Made by a program: the position numbers and the translations under genes. 64,000 bases of DNA, from positions 319,587-383,586 of the forward strand of contig BCHH01000014.1 of assembly GCA_001599595.1 (NCBI GenBank), in the 5' to 3' direction. The first letter of the stretch is position 1. Each line of letters starts with the position of its first letter. Source of the DNA: Beverwykella pulmonaria (lineage: Eukaryota; Ascomycota; Dothideomycetes; Pleosporales; Melanommataceae). Of the stretch, positions 47,202 to 59,207 are shown piece by piece. The notes under the pieces are model-generated. The model did no database searches, had not been told where the DNA came from, and saw nothing but the letters and a program-made list of their open reading frames with translations.

Positions 47202-49084
47202 ATGATAATACGGAGCTTGCTACGGGCCCAAGGCCCAAGATTAGATGTGCAATACGGATTTCAATTGGCCAGGCGTCCAATTCGAATTTCAAGAAGATAC
47301 TCGACGACAAATGTACCTTCCATGACTTCCTCCACCCCACAATCTCACGCCTCAATGCTCGCTACGATCGATGCAGACTTGGATAAGATAGCCCCGCGAT
47401 TTGAGGTCCTATCTAAACAGATCCGGATCCTAAAGACGCCAGCAGAATTCTACGAGACACTCAAGGTCGGTTTTTTTCATGTGTTGTCTAGTCTCTCCAA
47501 TCACATCCCGTTGTGTTTCTCACTGCACCGAATAGGCCTTCAGTTTTCTGTAAACTTTAGGCATTGAAATTTTAATTCCTATCTATAATCCCTATAGCTA
47601 CCGAAGCATTCATAAATGACCATCATCCATATCCGTCTTTTTTTCATGATCATCACGTCCCTTGCTCTCTCAATTTTATAAAACCACTGTTAACATCTTC
47701 CCAGGAAAAAATCTCCAAAGCCGAGCACAGAATATACCTCTCCACTCTTTACATCGGCAAAACCGAGCACGAACTCATAACCACCATTCAACATGCCCTA
47801 CGCCGCAACCCCAACCTACGCATCTCTTTCCTCACCGATGCGCTCCGCGGGACCAGAGAGAATCCCGAGCCGACCAGTGCATCCTTGCTTGCCCCTCTTA
47901 TTTCCGAATTTGGACCGGAAAGGGTCGAGATCCGTATGTTCCACACACCGAACCTAACCGGCCTGCGCAAGAAGGTGATACCAAAGAGGATCAATGAGGG
48001 ATGGGGTCTGCAGCATATGAAACTCTACGGTGTCGACGACGAGATCATCCTCTCTGGTGCGAATCTATCATCAGACTACTTTACAAATAGACAGGATCGG
48101 TATCACCTCTTCATGTCGACCGAGTTGACAGACTACTTCGCCAAGATCCACGACGGCGTCTGCGCGCTATCTTTTGATATACAGCCCTCTACCACCGATC
48201 CTGCAGGATACACCATGAACTGGCCGAGTACGAACCCCGGGCCCTCGCCCCTCGAATCCGCGAGCGAGTTCAAGAAAGCCGCGCGACAACACCTAGCGCC
48301 CCTTCTCACACCCTCCAACTCCCCACCTCCTTATTCAACCAAGAGCAGTACAGGAGGAACAAACACAACAATCCATCCCGTCTTCTCCCTCGTCCCGCTA
48401 CTTCCTAGCAGCACCGAGCTCCCCGCCCTTACTATGCTCCTCAAAACGCTCTCGCGCCCACCTTTCACGAACGCATCGTGGACCTTCACAAGCGGCTACT
48501 TCAACATGACGCCCTCCTTCCGGCGGCTCCTCCTCTCGACTCGTCCCGCCTCCGGCACCGTGCTCACCGCCCACCCCCACGCGAACGGGTTCTTTGGCTC
48601 CAAGGGCGTGAGTGGCATGCTACCAGACGCATACACGTACATGGCGGGGCAATTCGTCAAAAAAGTGCGACACGAAGGCCTAGGCGGGAATGTCGAACTA
48701 CGTGAGTGGAAAAGAGGAAAAGTTGGCGAGGGAGGAGGCTGGACGTACCATGCCAAAGGGCTATGGATTACGCTTCCCACATCGCAATCGCCCTCATCCT
48801 CCTCCCCTGCAATGTCGACCGAAAAGCAGGCCGAAGACCCCAGCCTTACCGTCCTCGGCTCCTCCAATTACACCAAGCGTTCTTACAGTCTGGATCTCGA
48901 GGCCAACGTCGTCATCACGACCTCTGACCCTGGGTTGCGGAAAAGGCTAGGAGAAGAAGTACAGTGGCTGAGCGAGTACGCGAATAAAGTTGATGAGAAG
49001 GAGTTCGAACGGCCGGAACGGAAGGTCAGTGTGGGCGTTAGGTTGAGTATGTGGATTGTGCGGGTATTAGGAGGGGCGCTGTAG
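47202..49084 (+). CDS. PGS1: Phosphatidylglycerophosphate synthase (CDP-DAG:glycerol-3-P transferase)
   Basis: Exons 47202-47465 and 47705-49084 encode 547 residues; the 239-bp intron joins ETLK to EKISKAEHRIYLSTLYIG in phase 0. PGS1 makes phosphatidylglycerophosphate from CDP-diacylglycerol and glycerol 3-phosphate, the first committed step to cardiolipin, in the mitochondrial inner membrane. The N-terminus MIIRSLLRAQGPRL with many Arg and no acid is a typical presequence. Two phospholipase-D-type HKD motifs are present: H192-x-K194-x4-D199 in HMKLYGVDDEIILSGANL, and H437-x-K439 in YHAKGLWITLP followed by VLGSSNYTKRSYSLDLEAN. Between them is a Ser/Pro-rich insert (about 285-310). It shares its promoter with NDUFA12 and converges on SMP3 (259 bp). 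Confidence 0.93.
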
Positions 49085-49343
49085 GCGGCGAAGGGGGGTA
49101 GCCAAGTGTACGATACGGTATGTAATATCATGGGTGTAGAGCAGCCATCGCAGTGTTATAGAACCAGCATAGACACGGGTAAGACTCATCGGTAGCGGAC
49201 CTTGAATTACTAAAATTATATGAAAGAGGGTATCTAGTTTACGAAGTCGCCAAAATTCCGGGGCTACATGACGCCCACCTCAAAACCATCCGAAATACTC
49301 CCTGTGATGCGTCTCTAACCCGAAAGTCCCATTGGACACAGCA

Positions 49344-51063
49344 TTATGTCTCCTTCGACCAGCAATTTCTCGTAACCCGCCATATCACGAGCCCCCTGTC
49401 TCCCACCACCCTGCTCAACGTCTTCCAGACACCGTCTTCGGCAAAGTCCATATCGTCGAGGTTGAGATGCCGCCTGTAACTCCAAACCTCCTCCAAAGAG
49501 ATTGCTTCTCGCACCCGTGTGTTCTTGTACGGACTGAGAAAGTCTGCCGAGCGTGGTGTGATTAGATACACTGCGCCTCTCCCTTCAATCTTGGGTGGGT
49601 GGCGAGTTCGACAGGGCGGGAGCGCGGTCTTCACTTGCTCCAGCATCTTGTCGCCTGGCATTCCCATCAGGTCCACCGTTGTGAGCTCCTCATTTTTTCC
49701 GTTGAGAAGCCAGATTGGGGGACTGTAGGTCTTCCACCAGAAGGCGTGGGCGACGGTTTCGTTCGTTTTGGCGATGTACATTTGTACCGGGACGATACCG
49801 CCTTGGTGGAAGACGCCCATGAGAACGCCGAGGGCGAGGTTGAAAAGAACCCAGGAAGTGATCCAGAGCTTGGTATTGTATCTCGGGAGTCGAATTGAGG
49901 ATAGTATTAGAGGGATGGCCGGGAGAAGGAAGCGTGCTTCCTGGTGGGGAAAGATGCTCAGAAGAGCAACACCAGACAAGGCCGAAATGAGAGCGGGGCT
50001 CAGGTGCGAGCGGCGGAGGTAGAAGAGGAGCGGAAATGCCGGGCCGAGCAGCTGTGGGAGGTTGATAATGAAATGCTGATAGCGTGGGTGGATGCCATGT
50101 TGGGCGAGATTCGTCGCGTTGGAGTTGTAGATGAAATTATTAAAAGGGGTAATGATCGGGTTGCGGACGAGGTTCGAGAAGCTGAATTCGCCCGGGGTAT
50201 AGAACGCGGTGTCTACGCTGATGGCTATGAACGCGGTAAATAGAGCAGATGCGGCGATGAAGACAAGTGAGAACGGTCTGCATGAATGCGTCAGTGGCGT
50301 TCGTATTGCGGGTGCTGGCACGTAACTCACTTTCGCTGAAAATGCGGCAGCAGGCTCAGGCAAGGGAGCAGCAGGAAAGCTGGAAAGGTGATGCGATTAA
50401 AGACTCCCACGACGACCAAGAAGCCCAAGATGGAGGACGCGAAGACGCCAGAGCGCTTCTGTACACTTGTGTTAGCTGCATGGGCGGGAATCGGAGCCGC
50501 ATTCCGAGCCTACCTTGTCCTCCACGATGCGCCGTATCAGCACCAAACTCCAGCTCACCAGCAGCGTCTCTAGGCTATTCGAGAAGGTGTGGGTCTGGAA
50601 GGTCCACGTCACGTACGACGAAGCAATCAGCGGCACGGCGACCCGTCGCGCGCGGGGCGACTGGACGAGCTCTTGGATGGCCCAGTCCTCCAGCACGACG
50701 CTCAGCGTGAGCATGAGCACGCGTAGGGTCCAGTACACGACCGACGGGGAGACCTCGTCGTAGCCAAAGCCCTCCCAGAGCCAGCGCAAGAGGTACATGG
50801 GCCAGCCGTATGCGAGCCATAGCGGGAAGGTGCTGCGGATGGGGTTCGCCGAAGTGAACTCCCACGTTTCGTGGACCGGGTAGGAGAAGACGCGGCCTGC
50901 GGGTGCATGTCAGTGAACGCAGCGCATGCAAGGACAGACGGTGGGCGGGCATACCAGCAATGACCTCCGGGCCCTGGAAGTTCTCATCTGGATGGAGGTA
51001 GGAGGGCGAGAGGGCGAAGTAGACTCTCACTGCCAGCAACAAAAAGTAGACTCTCCGCCACAT
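49344..51063 (-). CDS. SMP3: GPI mannosyltransferase 4 (SMP3)
   Basis: Four exons (51063-50955, 50896-50514, 50458-50331, 50277-49344) with 53-58 bp introns encode 517 residues, almost the size of yeast Smp3. The enzyme, of family GT22, adds the fourth mannose to the GPI precursor in the ER from dolichol-phosphate mannose; in yeasts this step is needed before ethanolamine phosphate transfer to mannose 3. The start [18 protein letters not shown] leads into the GT22 catalytic loop [17 protein letters not shown], containing HPDE. Other family blocks are [36 protein letters not shown] and [17 protein letters not shown]. Hydrophobic segments throughout fit a multi-pass membrane protein. LAS21, in the same pathway, is 20 kb to the left. 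Confidence 0.93.
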
Positions 51064-52281
51064 ACTGCCGGCGCATGGGATTTGGCTTGAGGGTTGGACG
51101 TGTTGCACGGGGGCATGGTGGTGTTGCGGCGCTGCTCTGGCAGAGTTGGACAGCAAGGCGGGTTGGCCTGGCCGTGCAGCGTGATCAACCACCAGTCACT
51201 CGAGGTGGTGCTACACGATGAATAGGGGGTGGATCAACGAGGGGCTCCAGGGAAATTCGTCGGCGACGAGGCGAGAAAAGGTCGACTACATGCTGCACAG
51301 GTATACAGGCTACGATAAAGGCCATCTGTCAGCCGGGTTGGCACTAAGAAAGGCATATAGCCGCAAACAAACGACTGTCGGCGGCGGCGACCGGCTCCCA
51401 GCATCGCCAGGGCTGGCCTTGGCAAAATGCGATATCACGTGGGGGAACGCGGAGTCTACGGTACAGTGTAGTAATTACTCTGCACACATGTCTTTCAGCG
51501 ACGCCTGCGAGGGAGGGTGGGCTTTGAGGGCTTTGTTCCTCTCTATGCCCCTCTACTGTGACGTGCCTTTCAGGTGCTCAAGAACAGCTGGCAGGATTAG
51601 GGGCAACGTGTCTTCATGACATTGATGCCTCTCCATTCTGCGAACAATGGGCGTCTCACCAAGCCCACCATCCTTCAAAAGGCAATCGAGAAACGGTGCG
51701 TAGTGACTCCTGGTCAGCCTTGCGCTTCTGGCAGCTTCTAGTGACACGGACCCTTGCAGCTGGGGTTGCAGCTGGGGATGCAGCTGGAGTGTGTAGGTGC
51801 ACGGCAAAGAGTCATCTTTCGGTGGTTTGCCGGAGCTCCAATGGTTCGTTAAGGGCGCATCGTTTGCAATTGCGACCTAGGGGCCGCCGGCACGCACAAA
51901 AGATAGCAAAATAACCAGCAAAATAACGGTAGAGCGCTCCTTGTTTGCTGCAGCAAAGTGCCCCGTGGATGCTTGGGAAAGCAAACAGAGAGTGAGCTGC
52001 AGCCTTGCGCTAATGCTTTGGGCTTGGCTGTAGCCTTACTTCGCCGCTCAGCGTAGGCGCAGTTTCGCGACTCCACCCTCTACCCGTCGCTGCCTTACCA
52101 CTTGAGCAAACGCGAACGAAGAAACCTGCCAACCCTCAAATATATAACGCCGCCCACCCTCCTCTTCTATTCAGACTCGCCACTCACCTCCGACCTCGAC
52201 CTCGACACTGCACACCATCTCCCACCCCATCACCGGCCGACCCCACATCCACCTTTCCCATCCGCGCCGCCCCTCTTCACA
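51064..52281. promoter_or_regulatory. Divergent region between SMP3 and SKP1
   Basis: 1.2 kb between two start codons. A TATA-like TATATAA lies about 140 bp upstream of the SKP1 ATG (about 52139-52147), followed by a CT-rich leader. A 12-nt tandem repeat lies at 51754-51789. No gene was supported. Confidence 0.5.
51754..51789. repeat. Three-copy 12-nt tandem repeat (TTGCAGCTGGGG)
   Basis: Two perfect copies and a third with two changes. Each unit contains CAGCTG, a palindromic E-box core, so three evenly spaced potential bHLH sites lie in the SMP3/SKP1 divergent region. Confidence 0.8.
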
Positions 52282-52901
52282 ATGGCAGCTGCCTCCACCG
52301 AGCCGAAGAAGGTCACCCTGACCACCTCTGACAACGCCGACATCACCGTCGAGCGTGAGGTCGCCGAGCGCTCCATCCTCATCAAGAACTTGCTCGAGGA
52401 CATAGGTGACAACGGCGATGCCATCCCCATCCCGAACGTACGTCCCCATCATTCCCAACTACGCCCCCATCGAGCTAAAGCTGACCCGACATTAGGTCAA
52501 CGAGGCCGTCATGAAGAAGGTGCTTGAGTGGTGCGAGCAGCACCGCAAGGACCCTCCGGCCTCGCAAGACGACGATGCCGACTCGCGCAAGAAGTCCACG
52601 GATATCGACGAGTGGGACCAAAAATTCATGCAGGTCGACCAGGAGATGCTCTTCGAGATCATTCTTGTACGTCCACACCCTTTACCCCCCATAATCGCAT
52701 TTTCACATGCTAACCTTTCTGCAGGCTGCCAACTACCTCGACATCAAGGCACTACTCGATGTCGGATGCAAGACGGTCGCCAACATGATCAAGGGCAAGT
52801 CCCCCGACGAGATCCGAAAGACGTTCAATATCCAGAACGACTTCACACCGGAGGAGGAGGACCAGATCCGCCGTGAGAACGAGTGGGCCGAGGACCGTTA
52901 A
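52282..52901 (+). CDS. SKP1: SKP1, SCF ubiquitin ligase adaptor
   Basis: Exons 52282-52437, 52496-52666 and 52725-52901, all joined in phase 0, encode 167 residues. SKP1 links cullin-1 to F-box proteins in SCF ubiquitin ligases and also serves in kinetochore and vacuolar complexes. The BTB/POZ-like N-terminal part is [20 protein letters not shown], then [13 protein letters not shown] and the cullin-contact segment [20 protein letters not shown]. The F-box-binding C-terminal helices are [18 protein letters not shown], then [20 protein letters not shown] and [15 protein letters not shown], nearly invariant in fungi. RBX1, the RING subunit of the same ligase, is 8.7 kb to the right. Confidence 0.97.
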
Positions 52902-54913
52902 GCGGTTGCATGTACGCTTCGTTTCTCTCACGCGCCCCGATCTCCACGTTGACGTCATGATGCACAGCATGGGGGTGTTATCATTTGCACAAGTCTACGG
53001 TTATGGTCTTTTGACAACTGGTGTTCGGGGTTATTTGCCGGTCCTGTCCATTTTTCCCTTTCCCCCTTCTTACAGGCACACACGGATGACCTGGCACAGC
53101 CTTTCGCTCTGGGTTTGGCATCGAGTGTGGTCAACCCTTGCAGTTGCGGACGCGAATAGACAAGCGGAGGACCTTGCTATCAGGTGGTCGCTCAATCAAA
53201 AACTCAAATGGCCTTTCCGTTCCTTTATGAAGACATCCGATGCTTATCCTGCAGCAGTAGAACAAGACAACGATTTCCATACCTAGGAGTGTGTGCCATT
53301 TTCCCGCCTTTGCAACAGGTTTTGCGGGACCTATGCTGACGAAGAGTTGAGTTTCCTCTGCACCCACCACACAGACTACAGACTACAGACCACAGACCAT
53401 AGACCTCGCCGTATGGGAGAATCCATCACTAACATCCATGGGACTGACGTCGAATCCAGAGTAGGCAGCGGCGAACCAATTTCGTGGTCCATTCTGTGTA
53501 GTCGAAGATGCATGCGAAGGTGAATACCCGACTAATGCGACATCTGATTTTATTCTGAACACCAACGAAGGAAAAGTAGAGAGCAGTCCCATATTGTTGT
53601 ACCTAGCGTTTAATTTGCAAGACAACACTCTGTTTTATTCCATGCAACGACGCCAAATCGCACTCGCGTGTGTCGCCCCAGAGCTGAAGATCAGGGGCGA
53701 TCCCGATTCTGTAAAGACAGCTTGTAATCTACTCGGACAGGCTTCCCGTACCAGTGGGCACCGGTGACGCGATCTCTTTGTAGTGCTTGACTTGAACGCA
53801 GGAACACAGTGTCTTGCCGCGGCCCATGTAGGGTCTGGAACTTGGGCAATCGACTTCCTGTGGCGCGGGTTTCTGTTCTGAAGTTCAGCAAGATTGTGTT
53901 GATACTGTACAAGAGAAGGAGAGAGGAACGGTGCAGGTATATTTACTTTTGATACTTTGTCCTAGTCAGGTACAGCCCGAAACAAAACGTTGTTTGGGGC
54001 TCTTCCTGCAAGAAATTGACATTTTTCCAGGTGAGGAAGATCTCTTTCTCTCCTTCTGCCCCTTCTCGACTCCACGCCTTCCACAACACCACATCGCCAG
54101 AGTGTCGAAGGCCTAGCTTTGTAATATCGTTAAGCGCAAAGTCTCAGGACACTTGTAGCCCATCTGCCAAACACAGACAGGTTCAAACCATCGCGAACCA
54201 GACGGTACACTAGCGGAATCTGCGGAACTGCTGGCTCGAATCAATGAGCCTGTAGAGCTCAGTATTGTTGAGGAAGAGGCTCCGTGCTGCTGCAATTGTA
54301 AGCGACTGCCAACAATGATACAATCAGTGAAGGCTTACCGCACCTTTGCTCCCTCACATTTCAAAATACTCCTCCCAGCGAGCTATGGATGTCTTATGTA
54401 GGTTATTCCGCCCTACGTATCGTTGGATGCAGTAGCTCTCTTCGGGTGTCTGACGGAGGGATTCTATTACTAGCCCTGTGAAATAAGGGAGTAGTCATTT
54501 CTTTCTATTCACGACTGGACACATCTGCGGCATCGTAGATCATATTGTACGTCGAACACAATAAGGTGGTAGGGCAACCAAGACCACGACCCAGGCGCGA
54601 TACCTAATCCTTTTCATCCGCCGGTATGACAATCTTGAAGTGTCCTAAACAAGCAGTATTGCCGATCACTCAAGCTTTCTTTTCTAGTACGCATACCTGT
54701 ACCACATCACCAGCCAGCCGCAAGAGTTTAAACCCTCCTCCCAACAAATTAGAGTATCTTGCAGCTTGCACATGCGTAATTGCAACTAGAAATTCTTATC
54801 TTATGAATTTCCCTCGGCTCCATTGTCGGTGTCTCTCAACGCCACCCGCGTAGATGGGCCCCTCCACTCTTCTACCCGCGATGGTACTGCTTCCTCGCTG
54901 ATATCACAGCATC
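52902..54913. other. Intergenic; no gene seen
   Basis: About 2 kb with no supported gene. Frames up to about 140 codons occur near the SKP1 3' end but overlap on both strands and match nothing known to me. Confidence 0.5.
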
Positions 54914-57323
54914 ATGGGCCGAACCAACTTCACCGAGTGTGGGAACACCTACATGAACTCCCCTACACTGATCGAACGTTATCATTATAGCGGACGCGTG
55001 CGGCTGATCCCATCCAACCCCGCAACCCAGATCACATACGAAGGCTGCGTTGCCTTGTGCGGGCATGGGAATGAATGGTATCCGTGGTCGATGACATCTG
55101 CCACAATCACCACCTGGGTGCTTCCCATATTGGGTACTTTGTTGCAGGCCCCGTTTGAGAGCAACCGCTTTTGGAGGACGTTGAAGGCGATAAACCGGTG
55201 GATTGGAAGTCCAATAAGTAGTCTGTCGTTCATTTTGTGGGATATTTATATCTCGTCGAAATGTGCTTTATTCGGTACGTATGCACTCCTATCTTGTTCA
55301 TAAATATTGCAAGGTTACTTGAGCCTATGACTGAATATGGACTTGTGATATACAGTGGACATGGCGATCCCATACTCGGGCCCGATCCCTAACGAGAACA
55401 GCGAATTCGCGAGTATTCGAGACTCCTTCTACCTCCTAGTGAATATAAATCAATACAAGATGAAGCCCGTCATTTCAATGACTCGAGAAGCGGAAGGCTT
55501 GCTGCGGGTTGTTTTGTTCAGTAAAGACCTAAAGTTACTTGGGACGCAGAAGACACTGCGTCAGATGCGGCTCAAGTTGGCCACAGAGCTGCGAAATAAT
55601 CGAAGAAGAGGTGTTGTGCCTATTTTCATCTCAACGCTTTGGTTTCTTCTGGCACTGGGGATTTCTATTGAAGCAGGTAGGTGCTGAGATCTCATCATTC
55701 GACGCATAGCCAAATGAAGTTGGACGAATCTGATCTGTGTACCAGCATTCGGCGATATTGGCCTGAACTCCCAATCCCACAATCTAGCCATGGGACTCTT
55801 CGTCTCCTGGGTGAGTTCTTGATCCTTATTTCCTGCAGCCATGTCTGTACTATACTGATTTATTCAATCAGTTTCCCGTCCTCATCCTTTGTTCCATCCT
55901 CGACAGCAACCCCGTAGCTACGGACGACATAGAGCGTAGACTAAACAAAATCGTCGATCTTGTTTGTGTCTCTCTTCTTGACCCCCCGACACGCTTATCC
56001 TACATCTCCTCTTTCTCTGACCTCCCACAAGCAGCGGAAATGGAGAACTGGGTTAACAAGATCGCCGCAAAGGCGCCTTACATCCAAGGCAACTACTTCT
56101 GCGGCTTCTCGGGACAAGCAAGGACAAGATTTCACTACGGAGCCGCACACGCCATCCTTGTAGATATCGAGAAAGCGTACATTGCCCAACACGGTCGAAA
56201 CTGGCTTCAGAATTCGAAGGAGGCCCGCGCCGCGCTCGTTCTAGGCCAGGTTGACAGGGGCTTTATATGGTTCGATGGACGTCAGTTGTGGCAGATCTTT
56301 GCGGCTATTGCCTTGGTCTCGGGCACGATTTTCGGCTCCTTCATTCTCTCTTTCTACACACCCACTGTTGGCTTGGGTTGTCGGAGTGGCGGATATCTCA
56401 TCTTCGGGGTTGTGGCTTTGGGCCTGTTGGCTGCGGAGATCCTGGTGTGGTGGCTAACATCGCCGTTGAGGAAACCGAGACGAGAGGGGTTCCGCAAGCA
56501 TTTGCAAGAATTCACATCTTCGAGGCAAGAAACGGGAGGCACGTTACAGAGTGCGCAGCGGCTACAGCTACCAGGGCTCGCGGATTCGAAGGCCGCCCTC
56601 GCGAGCACTCTCAATACTGTGGAAGGCGTGGTGATATTGATCGTCATATTCTGCTTCCGCCTTGTGCCCATGCAAAACAAGCATACCAAAATCACGAGAA
56701 TCAAAGCAGCAGAAACTGCCATCCGGACCCACTTCTCTCACCTGCGGGCCCTGACCATACGAGGTTGGCTCCAGCGTGGCTTCTTTACGCCTCTTGAGTT
56801 TGCAAACATGGTCGGGCTATGCCATCTCATCCTCGCACAAACTCTTGGCGCGTTTAACAACTGTGCCTGCATGACGTCTACCTGGGGGATGTACGGTGGC
56901 TATCTCGACTTCACGCAGTTCAAGCAGGCCGACAGTGCCGAAGTCGCACAATATTGGCTCGAGGGAACGATTGTGACTTGTGTGACTATGGGGTTGGGGA
57001 TGGCGTATATTGTGCTTGAGGTGTGTTCTTTCCTCCTTGTACACTTCTAATCCACATTGTTTATCAATTGCCCCTCTACGCTAAAATAGCCCGCTCTATA
57101 TACTGACGGTGAGCTTGAAGTGGCTCCTCCAATCCCACCTCAGCACCTCCTCCTACGTCGACGCCGCCATAGGTCTAAAGCGTGTTCGTCGCTTCCGCCG
57201 ATTCACACATTGGATCCAATACCCGTCTTCAATGGTCGCCATTCTCGTCAACCAGTTGCTGAGCATTTGCCGTTTAAGGAAGAGTGGAAAGCGGAGGGTG
57301 CTGGTCTGGACGAAGGAGAATAG
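54914..57323 (+). CDS. Multi-pass membrane protein of unknown function
   Basis: Five exons (54914-55274, 55356-55676, 55746-55810, 55872-57020, 57090-57323) encode 709 residues, all with GT-AG ends. Clear hydrophobic segments include ITTWVLPILGTLLQAPF, VVPIFISTLWFLLALGISIE, MGLFVSWFPVLILCSIL, LWQIFAAIALVSGTIFGSFI, GYLIFGVVALGLLAAEILVW, VVILIVIFCFRL and IVTCVTMGLGMAYIVLE, so seven to nine spans are likely. The N-terminus resembles an outward domain (ECGNTYMN). The last exon is a hydrophilic tail with a basic cluster (LLLRRRRHRSK) and an acidic end (AEGAGLDEGE). The layout resembles large fungal-specific membrane families without assigned function; I cannot name it. It is followed by the cysteine-rich remnant on the other strand. 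Confidence 0.75.
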
Positions 57324-57701
57324 AAAACAGAATCAAATAAATGGTGGCAGCGATGTTTAACAGCCCTGCAATGTCATACCTATACCAATCTCCCAGATGC
57401 AATATCGACGAGGCATAAACCAGATTGGAGAAGCTAGTATCGATCGAACTCCTACAGCCACTTCTCTCCCGCCAAATTTGCTTATCATCGCGCCACTTCT
57501 CCCTCCCTCCACGCCATCCCTCTATGCAAAACCGACACACCTGCCCGAACTCAACCCAACCCTCAGAAAAAAAACAGAATAAATCTGGCTCTGGAACGCA
57601 AACCCCCACCTAACGCCCCTCACGTATCCGCAGAATTCCCTGAAAAGTCCGCAGAGCACATCATTACTCCTCTCTACAGTAGTCTCATACGGCTGCCCAT
57701 T
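57324..57701. other. 3' intergenic; no gene seen
   Basis: About 0.38 kb between the membrane protein stop and the end of the reverse-strand cysteine-rich remnant. Nothing else was identified. Confidence 0.5.
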
Positions 57702-58042
57702 TTAATCGCCACCGAGTTCAGAAAGCGGTTTGCAGCCCCCCACCCTACCACTCACAAACCTCAACGTGCTATCGCAAGCACCGAAATCGTCTTCGCAGCA
57801 CTTCATGCTTCCTCCAGGACTGTAGCCCCACCTGTGCACCGATCCCCGTTGCAGTCATCGTGTACGTTTGTCAAAGTAACATTGAAGGTGTTACAGACGC
57901 AGGTGCCGGGAATGCATTGCTCCCAGCATTAGCGCACGCTGTAGAGGCGGAAGTTCTTGGGCTCGCGGGTGGTAATAAAGAGAAACGCGAAAGAGCTGGC
58001 GGTGAGGGCTAGGTTGGCAAGGAAGAAAGTTGGGGCATGCAT
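57702..58042 (-). pseudogene. Broken small secreted cysteine-rich protein gene (effector-like)
   Basis: An ATG at 58042 opens a 37-codon frame with a signal-peptide-like start (hydrophobic LANLALTASSFAFLF). It is cut by a TAA at 57931-57929. In the same frame beyond the stop lies a cysteine-dense stretch with spacing C-x3-C-x4-C-x-C, then CNGDRC. About 35 codons after the stop the protein-like text moves to another frame (GYSPGGSMKCCEDDF, then C-D-S-T), ending at a TAA at 57704-57702. So one stop and one shift break an otherwise coherent protein of about 110 residues with about ten cysteines. TAA is one C-to-T change from CAA, as expected from RIP-like decay. The family is not named; small size, signal peptide and cysteine content resemble secreted effectors. 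An alternative intron model could not be made to fit. Confidence 0.5.
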
Positions 58043-59207
58043 GTTGGTGGCCTGATGCAGAGGTTGTTAGAGCTAAGGACTGAGAAGTTCGGAGGAGGAG
58101 CCGAGATTTAAGAATGGGTATCTGAGGGGGGAGTAGAAACCCGTCAGTGTACATTGCTACATCCCGCAGTAATACCTGTCTTAGCATCCGTAAAAACAGG
58201 TGAAAGTTCTGAGAGCACATGGTAGCTTGTTAGCGATAGGCAAATTCGTGAAAAGGAAAATCTACATGATATTGAGAGCTTAAAGTGTTGAGGCTTATAC
58301 GAAATGAGGGTAGGAAGAAGGTTCGTATTATGGTTGAGAGGCGCGTAAGGAGATGTTTTATATTGCTACCTGTGACTACCCCTCGCGGTGAGTACCAGCG
58401 TAGTCATATATCCCCATTGCTGAGCTGGCGGAACTCGTTGACCCCACACCTTCTCTTCATCGAGCCCCGGGTCTTGGTTGTATGCTTTTAGCAGGACCAA
58501 GCAGTAAAATGAAACTTCATAATCTTCACACAAAGCATGAAGGCACGAATTTTAGACACTAATACTCCCTGCCCTGCGGCAAGGGTAAGCATCTTATTTT
58601 TAATTGATTTTTATGTGTTGTTATGTTATTGGTGAGAAGGTATGTTTGTGTTGATGTGATGTAGAGGTGATGGTGAGTCGGGAGTCGTGGCAGGATCCAA
58701 GGAGGCCCAAGGATAGCCTACGGTTGATCAAGGAGGGTGCTTCCAGTCTCCACAATCGCCAACTGTCAAGCCCCAGAAAGCATGATGCAAAAATGCACCA
58801 AACAATAATATCACAGCCTGATGCGCGCAAATCCACCTCCTTTCTGCGAAACACCATGCAAAGCATCCGAACAAGAATCCCAGACCAATGCCTATGCTCG
58901 TATCCACCCGTGACCTAAATATCCACATCCCATCAAGAATCAAGCACCACACCGGGGCTTCCACCGACCGCAACGCACCCATCACGGCGGTCGCCATAAC
59001 GCCATTAAACGCCGACAAGATAACAATAAAAGTAAAGAGAAGACAGTGTCGTCGTCAGGGATATTACCGTGACTACATTGGAACAGGAACCAGATATAGA
59101 CAAAAAAAAAAGAGATGAGAAAGATGACAAAGTGAGAAGGTGCAAACTTACCAAGCAGAGATCGCTATCATGCAGGATATCGAAAGATTCATTGACAAAC
59201 TCCAAGA
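58043..59207. other. Intergenic; no firm gene
   Basis: About 1.16 kb. A reverse-strand frame at 58731-59018 has two hydrophobic segments but no other support (see rejected items). Otherwise nothing was identified. Confidence 0.45.

Noticed and set aside
58731..59018. Reverse-strand frame of about 90 codons with two hydrophobic stretches, vaguely like a membrane protein.
   Set aside because: It begins without a clear ATG, ends abruptly, overlaps a forward frame and shows no family motif or splice partner.
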